Origin: Planctomycetota bacterium
Lineage (GTDB): Bacteria > Planctomycetota > Phycisphaerae > Phycisphaerales > SM1A02
Assembly: GCA_024230295.1 (NCBI GenBank)
Contig: JAAERN010000025.1
Location: forward strand, 1 to 33,079
Reading direction: 5' to 3'
Length of the DNA stretch: 33,079 nucleotides
Shown: piece by piece, positions 26,314 to 33,079 of the stretch
Numbering within the stretch: position 1 is the first letter of the stretch
Layout of the letters: each line of letters opens with the position of its first letter
The notes under the pieces: generated by a model
What the model was told of the DNA's origin: nothing
What the model saw: only the letters and a program-made list of their open reading frames with translations
Databases searched by the model: none
Position numbers and translations under genes: made by a program

Positions 26314-26620
26314 TTACTTTCCGAGGCTCAGTAGAAAGGCGACCAGGTCGCCCATTTGCTGCTTGTCGATCTTCTGTTCCAGTCCTTCGGGCATCAGGGA
26401 TTTCTCCGATCCGATGATCTCTTCTACGTTCTGTCGCAGGATGGTTTCCTGCACGTCTTCGGCTCGCTTGAGCGTGATGCTCGTTGGCGATCAGACCCGA
26501 CACAATGCGTCCTGTGTCGAGCACGATAACGTACTGCGTGTGGTTCGCCAGCACCTCTCGATTCGGATTGGTCTGGTGAGCCAATCTTTGGAGTGGATGC
26601 TGAAGCAACTCGCCTGACCG
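26314..26620 (-). pseudogene. Frameshifted C-terminal remnant of a PVC-type cytochrome c protein
   Basis: On the minus strand one frame reads NPNREVLANHTQYVIVLDTG, then [10 protein letters not shown]. After a frame break near 26484 the next frame continues [20 protein letters not shown] and [11 protein letters not shown]...[10 protein letters not shown] and stops at 26314. This is the conserved post-haem tail of PVC-type haem-binding proteins; the same pattern closes the cytochrome part of the fusion at 170-4411. The CxxCH and the propeller are missing. It lies just upstream of the SGNH-sulfatase start, so its decay left that gene with a short leader. Confidence 0.7.
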
Positions 26621-26944
26621 GTCTGCCAGCAATCGCGTTTGCCAAATCCCGGCGTCGAGAGTCGAAGACGCGACGCTGGCACAGCACGCCATCTGATTCC
26701 TCACGCTGAACGTCTCGTCCGACATTCAGCCCGCCTGTGGTTTCCCACGAGATTCAAGCAATTTCCTTGCGTGCGGAAGTCCGCAAGCTACATACCCTCC
26801 AGGCAACAGGAAAATACCGGCAAAAAGAAGACAGGACGGAGTTCGCATTAGGCGGTATTAGCACTGAGCGACCTAATCGCTGGCGCAGGGCGATGCGCCG
26901 TAGTTTCATATTTCAAGAATCACATGCTCCAGGGGGGCTGTTCG
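26621..26944. other. 5' region of the chemoreceptor gene
   Basis: No gene is recognised in this 324-bp stretch. GGCGCA and TGCGCC (26882-26899, 6-nt loop) form a hairpin about 45 bp before the chemoreceptor start. A second stem, TGCGGA-AG-TCCGCA, lies near 26775. No promoter boxes could be fixed. Confidence 0.3.
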
Positions 26945-29446
26945 ATGTCCAGGACCGACCGTTTCTCATTAACCACTCTGCTATCCAAGTTCCGCGACCT
27001 TCGCGTGGCAACCAAGATCGGACTCGGGTTCGCCCTGGTCGGACTGGTTCTCACGAGCGCCGTGGCGATCACGATTTGGCAAGTCGGGCGCACGGCCACC
27101 GTGACCAATCGTTTGGTCGATCTGCGAGCGCCTACGGCCCAGGCGAGCTTGGGAATGATGAACGGAATGAACCATTCGCTGGCGGCACTGCGCGGGTGGA
27201 TGATCCTGGGCAAAGACAAGTTCAAAGAAGAGCGGGCCAAAGCGTGGTCGGAGGAGATCGACAAATCGCTCGCCACCATGCAGGAATTCGCGGTCAATTG
27301 GACAGACCCAAAAAACACCGAGCGGCTGAAGACCATCGAGTCGAAACTGGCTGAATTCAAGACGTACCAACAGGAAATCGAGGACATTTCCCAGACGGTC
27401 AAGAACACGCCAGCCACCGAGATCCTGCTTGTGCAGGCAGCACCCAGAGCGAAGGTCCTTTCCGAGAACATCACGAAGATGATTGATCTCGAAGCATCTC
27501 TGGACGCTTCACCGGAACGTAAAGCCCTGTTGGGCATGATGGCCGATACGCGTGGGACGCTCGGCTTGGGGCTCGGAGCCATTCGCGCCTACCTGCTGTC
27601 GGGCGACCAGAAATTCAAAGAACAGTTCGAGGGGCTTTGGGCCAAGAATACAAAGCGTTTCGGCGACGTGTCTTCACACGTCGATTTGCTGACGTCCGAG
27701 CAGCGCGTGGCCTATGATCTTTTTGCCGAAACACGTAGGGAATTCGCCCCGCTGCCACCTCAGATGTTCGAGATTCGTGGCGGTGATGAGTGGAACGTGG
27801 CAAACCGATGGCTCGGAACGAAAGCGGCGCCAACGGCGTTCGCCATCAAAGAAAACCTCGACGCCATGATTGCCAGCCAGAAACAGCTCATGGCAACCGA
27901 CATGGCAGCAGGAAAGGCAATGACCGCCTTCCTGATGAAATTGGAATGGGGGCTACTGGCCGCGGGCATCGTGTTATGTGCTCTGCTCGGCACCGTCATC
28001 ACTCGAACAATCACCGGGCCGGTCAAGAAAGCTCTCGACTTCGCACAACAGATTGCCGAGGGAGATCTGAGCCAACAGGTCGACATCGATCAGGCCGACG
28101 AGATCGGCGACCTGGCCAGGGCTCTCAATGACATGTCCGGGAGCCTCAGGATGAATCAGGAACAGGTCAAGGAAGCGACCGAAAGGGAGAAACAAGCGCA
28201 GGCTGAGAAAGTCGAACAGGACCGACTGGCGGTCGAGGCTGAGCAGAAACGCAAGGAAGAGGAAGACCAGCAACAACGACAGCTGGTTGAAGCCGAACGA
28301 AAACGCGAGAACGAGCGCAAGGAGCAGGAAGCCGAACAGCAACGGCAGCTGTCTGAAGCCGAACAAACTCGCAAGGACGAAGAAGCGGCGCGGGAACGAG
28401 AACTGGCCGAGGAGGACGCCCGCAAAGCAGAGATTCTGCGCAACAAGGTTGACGCTCTGCTGGCGGTTGTCACGGCCGCAGCCGCAGGCGATTTGACTCA
28501 GTCCGTTGAAGTTCAGGGCGACGAGGCGATCGACGAATTGGCCTTGGGGCTCAACAAGATGATGACGGATCTGGCGGAAGTCGTTCGCGAGGTCATGGAT
28601 GGTGCCGCGCAATTCGGCGAAGGCTCGCGAATGATCGCCGAGAGTTCGCAAACGATGGCCCACGGTTCCCAAACGCAAAGTGCGACGGTCGAAGAAATGT
28701 CCGCGTCGATTGAGGAGTTGGCTCGATCGATCGAAGCGGTCAAGACTGAAGCCGAATCGGCCAGCAATGTCGCCACTTCGACCAGTGATCTGGCCGAACG
28801 AGGCGGCGCAGCCGTGCAGAAGGCAAACGAGGCAATGGAGCAGATTCGTAGCAGTTCAACGCAGATCGGTGAAATCATCGCAGTCATCTCCGAGATCGCC
28901 AGCCAGACGAATCTGCTGGCCTTGAACGCCGCTATCGAGGCAGCTCGAGCGGGTGAGCATGGGCTCGGTTTCGCCGTCGTAGCCGACGAAGTCCGCAAGC
29001 TGGCCGAGCGCTCCAACGAGGCGGCTGGTGAAATCACTTCACTGATCCAGGAATCGACAACGCGAGTCGAGGAAGGTGCCAAGCTCAGTCAGGAAACCTC
29101 CGAATCGTTAACGCAGATCGTCGAGGGCGCTCAGGATACGGCCAACCGGATCAGTTCCATGGCAGCAGCGACTGTTGAACAGGCGATGAGTGCCAACGAA
29201 GTGGCTAGTGCCATCCAGGATGTGTCCAGTGTCACAGAACAGTCGGCTGCCGGTAGCGAGGAATTGGCATCCAGCAGCGAAGAACTCGGGGCTCAGGCGA
29301 CCAGCCTGAACGATCTGGTTCGCAGATTCAAGACAGATGCTTCCGCCAACTCCACGCACGTTCGCGCTGACGATCGTGAACTCTCCAGTGAACAGTGGGC
29401 TGGCGGACAAGAGACAAGCGACGAGACCGAATATTCCCTGGCGTGA
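26945..29446 (+). CDS. Methyl-accepting chemotaxis protein with duplicated HAMP-like modules and charged coiled-coil linker
   Basis: 833 aa from the ATG at 26945, with AGGGGGG 7 nt upstream; the ATG at 26924 precedes that site. TM1 is about 22-49 ([20 protein letters not shown]). A periplasmic helical sensor domain of about 285 residues follows, probably a four-helix or HBM type. TM2 is about 336-355 ([17 protein letters not shown]) and a HAMP domain is about 357-402. An approximately 90-residue, Glu/Gln/Lys/Arg-rich coiled coil with almost no hydrophobic residues follows (403-495, repeats such as [16 protein letters not shown] and [16 protein letters not shown]), then a second HAMP-like segment ([20 protein letters not shown]). 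The signalling hairpin tip is [20 protein letters not shown] (from about 657). No CheR-binding pentapeptide is at the C-terminus. It is followed 59 bp later by cheW. Confidence 0.92.
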   Translation: MSRTDRFSLTTLLSKFRDLRVATKIGLGFALVGLVLTSAVAITIWQVGRTATVTNRLVDLRAPTAQASLGMMNGMNHSLAALRGWMILGKDKFKEERAKAWSEEIDKSLATMQEFAVNWTDPKNTERLKTIESKLAEFKTYQQEIEDISQTVKNTPATEILLVQAAPRAKVLSENITKMIDLEASLDASPERKALLGMMADTRGTLGLGLGAIRAYLLSGDQKFKEQFEGLWAKNTKRFGDVSSHVDLLTSEQRVAYDLFAETRREFAPLPPQMFEIRGGDEWNVANRWLGTKAAPTAFAIKENLDAMIASQKQLMATDMAAGKAMTAFLMKLEWGLLAAGIVLCALLGTVITRTITGPVKKALDFAQQIAEGDLSQQVDIDQADEIGDLARALNDMSGSLRMNQEQVKEATEREKQAQAEKVEQDRLAVEAEQKRKEEEDQQQRQLVEAERKRENERKEQEAEQQRQLSEAEQTRKDEEAARERELAEEDARKAEILRNKVDALLAVVTAAAAGDLTQSVEVQGDEAIDELALGLNKMMTDLAEVVREVMDGAAQFGEGSRMIAESSQTMAHGSQTQSATVEEMSASIEELARSIEAVKTEAESASNVATSTSDLAERGGAAVQKANEAMEQIRSSSTQIGEIIAVISEIASQTNLLALNAAIEAARAGEHGLGFAVVADEVRKLAERSNEAAGEITSLIQESTTRVEEGAKLSQETSESLTQIVEGAQDTANRISSMAAATVEQAMSANEVASAIQDVSSVTEQSAAGSEELASSSEELGAQATSLNDLVRRFKTDASANSTHVRADDRELSSEQWAGGQETSDETEYSLA

Positions 29447-29505
29447 ATCAACGACGATCACCGAAGAACGGTTTCATCATGCCACCAGGAACAGGAGTTG
29501 TTACC

Positions 29506-30021
29506 ATGTCATCAACGCCCTCACAATCGTCGTCGCACAGGTCGCGCGATAACGAGTTAGAAGGGATCATGCAGTTGGTAAGTTTCCAACTCGGCAAAGA
29601 AGAATATGGTGTCGAGATCAGTTTGGTCCGAGAGATCATTTTGGTCGGCGAGATCACCCAAGTGCCTCAGACGTCACCTCACGTCAAAGGGCTGATTAAT
29701 CTCCGGGGCAAGGTGATTCCGGTTGTAGACTTGAATCTGCGGTTTGGGCTGCCCGCTGGGGAACCGACTGGCGAAACACGGATCGTCCTGATCGATACCG
29801 GCGGTAAGACAATCGGCGTCATCGTCGATGCCGTGAACAAGGTGCGGCGGATCTCTCGCGATCAAATCGCTCCTGCTCCGCCGACGGTTGCCGGTCTCGG
29901 TCGAGAGTACCTGATCGGATTGGCCACGCTGGACGATCGGCTGTTGATCCTGCTGGATATTGAAAAGGCACTTTGCGAAGAGGTCCAGCAGGAAGCCGAG
30001 GCCACGTTAACCTCGTGCTGA
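29506..30021 (+). CDS. cheW: Chemotaxis coupling protein CheW
   Basis: 171 aa. The ATG at 29506 is chosen because AGGAG lies 8 nt upstream; the longer in-frame reading from 29395 would overlap the chemoreceptor gene. After a short Ser/Gln-rich leader comes the CheW domain: LVSFQLGKEEYGVEISLVRE, ITQVPQTSPHVKGLINLRGK, IPVVDLNLRFG, VDAVNKVRRIS, and LLILLDIEKAL. CheW links chemoreceptors to the CheA kinase on the inner face of the membrane. No cheA, cheY, cheR or cheB is nearby, so this receptor-coupler pair must work with components encoded elsewhere. It is presumably co-transcribed with the receptor. Confidence 0.95.
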   Translation: MSSTPSQSSSHRSRDNELEGIMQLVSFQLGKEEYGVEISLVREIILVGEITQVPQTSPHVKGLINLRGKVIPVVDLNLRFGLPAGEPTGETRIVLIDTGGKTIGVIVDAVNKVRRISRDQIAPAPPTVAGLGREYLIGLATLDDRLLILLDIEKALCEEVQQEAEATLTSC

Positions 30022-30050
30022 CGATTGTCATTCAGGAAGAAGGCTCCGCA

Positions 30051-30114
30051 GGTAATGCCTGACCCCCTTTTCCGGCGAATGCTTCCACCCTGACTTTTGC
30101 CTGTGACAAAGCAC
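30051..30114 (+). repeat. Dispersed repeat family 1, left-truncated copy
   Basis: From CCTGACCCCCTTTTCCGG to GACAAAGCAC it matches the copies at 13-86 and 5604-5679, but the left GTGCTTTG terminus is missing and the CCCC/GGGG mini-hairpin is broken (CCGGCGAA). It sits 29 bp after the cheW stop. The rest of the 255-bp gap (30115-30276) shows no gene. Confidence 0.75.
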
Positions 30115-30276
30115 CAGCTCAAAGGATGCAGTCGTGTGATGTGGTACGAAGCAGCGTCCAGGACACTTCAGAACCGGCCGGTTGTCGGCCCGGACAAGGA
30201 TTGGCTTCTCTTCTGTATGGAGGCTACAATGGCGGCTTGACGTCTGTCTCGATCCTGTCCTCCATGGAGCCATTCC

Positions 30277-31287
30277 ATGCCGCTGCATGCTATTTTACGT
30301 CGAACTATTTCACGTCGAATTATTTCGTTGTCCTTTTGGGTGTTTATTGCATGGGGAACTGTGGGCATCGGTGCGGAGCTCACCGTCCGTGATGTGACGG
30401 ACAAGTCGATCGGAATCTACGAGGGTGATCGCCCGGTCCTTGTCTATAACCACGGCGTGATGACGGGTGATCACGTTCCTGAGAAAGACCACCGCAAGAC
30501 GCGAGCGTGCTACATCCATCCCGTCTACGGGCTCGACGGCGAAATGCTCACCGAGGATTTCCCCAGGGACCACTACCATCACCACGGCGTCTTCTGGACC
30601 TGGCCCTATGTTGCCGTTGGTGGTAAGACGTACGACCTCTGGCAAGGCACCGGCATGGATGATCGATTTGTGAAATGGTTGGAACGAGAAGAAGGGCCGG
30701 ACTCCGTTATGCTGGGCGTCGAGAACGGCTGGTTCGTCGGTGAGAAGAAGGTGATGATCGAGAAAGTCTGGATCACAGTGCACCCGGCTGACGACAAGTC
30801 GCAGAGTTTCGACGTTCGTTTGGAGCTAACGGCCAATGACCAGCCCGTTTCACTTCAGGGGCGTGGCGGCAAGAGCTACGGTGGGCTGACCATGCGGTTC
30901 CAAAGCCTCCCACGACAGGACGTCACCATAACGGTGCCCGAGGGGCGAACCGAGGCTGACCTGAAAATGACGCCACTCAAGTGGGTAGACTACTCGGCGA
31001 AGTATCCGAACCGTGAGAAAATGAGCGGGGCGACGGTCATGATCCACCGGAAACACCCGGACTTCCCTCCCATGTGGCTGACCCGACACTACGGACCGCA
31101 GTGTGTCGGCTGGCCGGGGGTCGAGGCCCGAACTCTCTCGCCCGGCAAGTCCGTCCAGCTTGACTATCGCATTCGCATCCATCGCGACCTGCCGGAGCTG
31201 AAACAGCTCAAGGCAGCATACGCGGACTATATCGGCCCGAAAGAGGTGACTGCAACGGGGGTGACTGCAACTGGGGAGCCCGAGTAG
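30277..31287 (+). CDS. Secreted DUF6807 ('PmoA') family protein
   Basis: 336 aa; GGAG lies 7 nt before the ATG. The signal peptide is IISLSFWVFIAWGTVGIGAE. The conserved core has RACYIHPVYGLDGEMLTEDF and DHYHHHGVFWTWPYVAVGG, a His-rich stretch that marks this family, and later PPMWLTRHYGPQCVGWPGVE. Databases often label such proteins 'PmoA', but nothing links this one to methane oxidation. The fold is expected to be a beta-sandwich of the galactose-mutarotase type, and many members sit in planctomycete carbohydrate loci. Two in-frame 15-bp duplications lie at its ends. It is convergent with the second Gfo/Idh gene, 28 bp between stops. Confidence 0.85.
   Translation: MPLHAILRRTISRRIISLSFWVFIAWGTVGIGAELTVRDVTDKSIGIYEGDRPVLVYNHGVMTGDHVPEKDHRKTRACYIHPVYGLDGEMLTEDFPRDHYHHHGVFWTWPYVAVGGKTYDLWQGTGMDDRFVKWLEREEGPDSVMLGVENGWFVGEKKVMIEKVWITVHPADDKSQSFDVRLELTANDQPVSLQGRGGKSYGGLTMRFQSLPRQDVTITVPEGRTEADLKMTPLKWVDYSAKYPNREKMSGATVMIHRKHPDFPPMWLTRHYGPQCVGWPGVEARTLSPGKSVQLDYRIRIHRDLPELKQLKAAYADYIGPKEVTATGVTATGEPE
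30291..30320 (+). repeat. 15-bp in-frame tandem duplication in the signal peptide
   Basis: TATTTTACGTCGAAC is followed by TATTTCACGTCGAAT and then by a partial third unit (TATTTCGTTGTC). In frame it encodes two successive Arg-Arg-x-Ile-Ser units, giving the positively charged start of the DUF6807 signal peptide. Confidence 0.7.
31246..31275 (+). repeat. 15-bp in-frame tandem duplication at the C-terminus of the DUF6807 gene
   Basis: GTGACTGCAACGGGG and GTGACTGCAACTGGG are adjacent and differ at one base. They encode Val-Thr-Ala-Thr-Gly twice, directly before the last residues. Confidence 0.8.
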
Positions 31288-31315
31288 CGTTGCCTTGCGA
31301 CGAGTGCTCCGTTAG

Positions 31316-32647
31316 TTAATACCAGTTCAGGTCGTCACGCGGATCCAGGCGGTGCAGGAAGAGGCTTTGATTGGCAGCTTCGTCGTTGGTAATCTTCAGT
31401 TTCTTCGAATCCCAATTGAGTGTCCTGCCTGGGTTTGTCAGGGCGATGTTGCCCAGGACAACGATTTCCGACAGCGGTCCCGCATAGTCGAAGGACGACA
31501 TCGGGGTGTCTTCACCCTTGCAGGCCATTGTCCAGTTGGCAGAATGGCCCTGTGCTGCACAGCGGAAGGCCGTTTCGGTCACCTTTGAGGTTGCCTCGTG
31601 GAGCGTCTTCGGGATGAGTTTCGCACCCTGGCTGTGGCTGCCAGCCTGGATTGATCCCTTCTCGCCCACGAGAAAGGAGCCGGCCCCGATCATTTTCTGA
31701 TCCGGGTCGAGGTGCCTGGGACGGGGGAACTCGATATCGGTTCCCAGGTAGTATTTCATGGTGACCGGAGGTTTCTCGCCCCGGGCAGGAAACTCCCAGG
31801 CAATGACGCCGGACCGTGGCATCGACCAGGAGGTTGCCGGCGTGTTGACTTCGGCCCTGACGCTGATGGGGGCTCCGAGATCGAGTGCGTAGAACCCGGC
31901 ATCGAGCGTGTGTCCGCCCATGTCGCCGACCGAACCGCTGAAGTGTCGATATCGGATCCACTCGCGGTTCATGTAACTCTCGCTGAAAGGGACCTCGCCG
32001 GCGCGATTCTGATAGAGGTTCCAGTCAAGCCCATCCGGAACAGCGCTACCCTTGACGATGGGTGTGTCGGTCCAGTAGTTCTTCTTCGAGAACGCAACGA
32101 CTTCTCGGACTGGCCCGATCACTCCGGCTCTGACCCAGTCGTTGATTTGTGCGGCGCTTTCACTCGAATGCCCCTGGTTTCCCATTTGCGTGGCGAGTTT
32201 GGGGTGCTTTGCAGCTTCCTCCGTCAGAAGGCGGATTTCTTTGATGGTGTGGCAGAGTGGTTTCTCGGCATACACGTGTTTGCCGCTCTGGAGGGCAGCC
32301 ATTGCGATCGCGAACCGGGCGTGGTCGGGCGTCGCGACCATCACAGCGTCGATCTCGTTCCCAATCTTGTCGAACATCACCCGGTAGTCTTTCCAGAGCT
32401 TAACCGAGTGAAGTGCTTTCTGGCCTGCGATGGCCTTCTTGTGCCACGTCTCGTGAACATCGCAGAGTGCGACAATGTTGTCGCTACCTGCCATGCCGCC
32501 GGCGACGGCAGATCCCCGACCACCTACACCGATGCAGGCGATGTTGAGCTTGCTGTTTGGAGACGGGCCAGCTCGGAGGATGTTGAACGGTGCCGCTGAG
32601 AATGCGGTAGCGGCCGCGGCCGATTTGATGAATGATCGTCTCTTCAT
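31316..32647 (-). CDS. Tat-exported Gfo/Idh/MocA family oxidoreductase, second copy
   Basis: 443 aa from the ATG at 32647, with CGGAG 5 nt upstream; the longer reading to 32713 lacks any site. The leader MKRRSFIKSAAAATAFSAA is a twin-arginine signal. A Rossmann fold follows (LNIACIGVGGRGSAVAGGMA, NIVALCDVHETW), then AVMVATPDHARFAIAMAALQ, and the EKP motif in VYAEKPLCHTIKEI. The C-terminal domain has DMGGHTLDAGFYALDLGAP with the family His/Asp positions. The C-terminal segment NPGRTLNWDSKKLKITNDEA is typical of planctomycete members. It is only distantly similar to the copy at 19991-21268, so the two probably act on different substrates. Upstream (32648-32903) no gene is seen. Confidence 0.9.
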   Translation of the reverse strand: MKRRSFIKSAAAATAFSAAPFNILRAGPSPNSKLNIACIGVGGRGSAVAGGMAGSDNIVALCDVHETWHKKAIAGQKALHSVKLWKDYRVMFDKIGNEIDAVMVATPDHARFAIAMAALQSGKHVYAEKPLCHTIKEIRLLTEEAAKHPKLATQMGNQGHSSESAAQINDWVRAGVIGPVREVVAFSKKNYWTDTPIVKGSAVPDGLDWNLYQNRAGEVPFSESYMNREWIRYRHFSGSVGDMGGHTLDAGFYALDLGAPISVRAEVNTPATSWSMPRSGVIAWEFPARGEKPPVTMKYYLGTDIEFPRPRHLDPDQKMIGAGSFLVGEKGSIQAGSHSQGAKLIPKTLHEATSKVTETAFRCAAQGHSANWTMACKGEDTPMSSFDYAGPLSEIVVLGNIALTNPGRTLNWDSKKLKITNDEAANQSLFLHRLDPRDDLNWY

Positions 32648-32903
32648 GAATTCTCCGATTCTTGTGACCCCGTGCGGACTCTCCGGTCGGGAATGGTCGT
32701 GTCCATTTCTCATCCCAATTCCGTCTCGCCCGCCCCGCGGAACTTAACGGTCGCTCTGACAAAGAGACTCCGCCGAAATGCAGCACGCCCTAGCGGAACA
32801 TCTCCAAGCATCGAATGTTGTCGATCCTAGCATCACGCCGTCGCACATTCCAGCATGGTCGACAACTTCCATCTGCCAGGGTGCGCTCAAGGATTACGGT
32901 ATT

Positions 32904-33079
32904 TCAGGCGACGAGCGACTTCCAGTATTGATTCCACTTTTTGCTGTACATATTTGCGCAGAGTCCGACCATTCGGTTGACACGTCTGACTCGCCACCTT
33001 GCTCCTGTTTGCTTGAGTCGTCGGCCAATCATGTTTTTGCAGGCCCCTTCGACCTGACCGCTGCCGATCGACCGGCCCT
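32904..33079 (-). CDS. Transposase C-terminus (ISKra4-like), cut by the window edge
   Basis: 58 codons end at the TGA at 32904-32906; the 5' part lies beyond the window. The reading frame gives GRSIGSGQVEGACKNMIGRR, LKQTGARWRVRRVNRM and NQYWKSLVA. The GSGxVEGACKxxxxxRLKxxGxRW pattern is the closing part of the DDE domain of ISKra4-type transposases, with the final catalytic Glu in VEGAC. Whether the full element is intact cannot be told, and the inverted repeat on this side was not identified. Confidence 0.7.
   Translation of the reverse strand, partial: GRSIGSGQVEGACKNMIGRRLKQTGARWRVRRVNRMVGLCANMYSKKWNQYWKSLVA

Noticed and set aside
26297-26725. N-terminal extension of the SGNH-sulfatase
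   Set aside because: It covers a frameshifted cytochrome remnant; a proper signal peptide begins at 26296.
30277-31287. Methane monooxygenase subunit (PmoA)
   Set aside because: The label is a historical misnomer for this secreted soluble family; there are no membrane helices beyond the signal peptide.
1-33079. tRNA, rRNA, CRISPR or prophage genes
   Set aside because: None was recognised on either strand.

Overview
The window reads as chromosomal DNA from a member of the Planctomycetota, probably a Pirellulales/Planctomycetales-type free-living heterotroph. The evidence is the gene families: very large secreted multi-domain proteins with CxxCH haem sites and PVC-type propellers, a HzsA-like (hydrazine synthase alpha-like) protein, a Cys-type sulfatase, Tat-exported Gfo/Idh/MocA oxidoreductases, a DUF6807 ('PmoA') protein, discoidin domains, and no SusC/SusD or TonB partners. 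No rRNA, tRNA or CRISPR array was seen. The assignment rests on family content only.

Layout. 170-4411 (-) is a secreted LamG / PVC propeller / cytochrome c / ThuA fusion. 4811-5587 (+) is a double-cupin IolB/KduI-like isomerase. 5830-8874 (-) is a secreted discoidin plus HzsA-like di-haem protein. 9442-18889 (-) is a run of four secreted enzymes: a PL26-type exo-rhamnogalacturonan lyase-like protein, a discoidin protein with a putative glycosidase barrel, a BNR/sialidase-like protein and an alpha/beta hydrolase. 19060-19819 is a REP-associated tyrosine transposase (RAYT) element with perfect 20-bp terminal inverted repeats. 19991-21268 (+) is a Tat-exported Gfo/Idh/MocA protein. 21543-22430 (-) is a sugar-phosphate isomerase-like TIM barrel held between two 96-bp inverted repeats. 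22730-26296 (-) holds two SGNH-hydrolase genes, the second fused to a sulfatase. 26945-30021 (+) is a chemoreceptor plus CheW pair. 30277-31287 (+) is a DUF6807 protein, convergent with a second Tat-exported Gfo/Idh/MocA protein (31316-32647, -). The right edge cuts a transposase whose C-terminus lies at 32904-33079 (-).

Together the genes suggest extracytoplasmic breakdown of complex, acidic, sulfated or acylated glycans: a lyase, putative glycosidases, a sulfatase and esterase-like SGNH domains. Sugar oxidation and isomerisation (Gfo/Idh, TIM-barrel isomerase, ThuA, cupin) and haem proteins for electron transfer would follow. A DUF1080 remnant, two Gfo/Idh proteins, a TIM-barrel isomerase and a ThuA domain together recall the 3-keto-glycoside oxidation route; this is inference.

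The non-coding space is unusually informative. Two dispersed repeat families occupy the gaps. The first carries a GGTCAGG(T/C) core shared with the RAYT ends and, where complete, GTGCTTTG/CAAAGCAC termini; it mostly sits next to gene 3' ends. The second is the 96-bp family, with internal hairpins. Two gaps hold gene remnants: a DUF1080 C-terminus and a frameshifted PVC cytochrome C-terminus. The region appears shaped by gene loss and small mobile elements.
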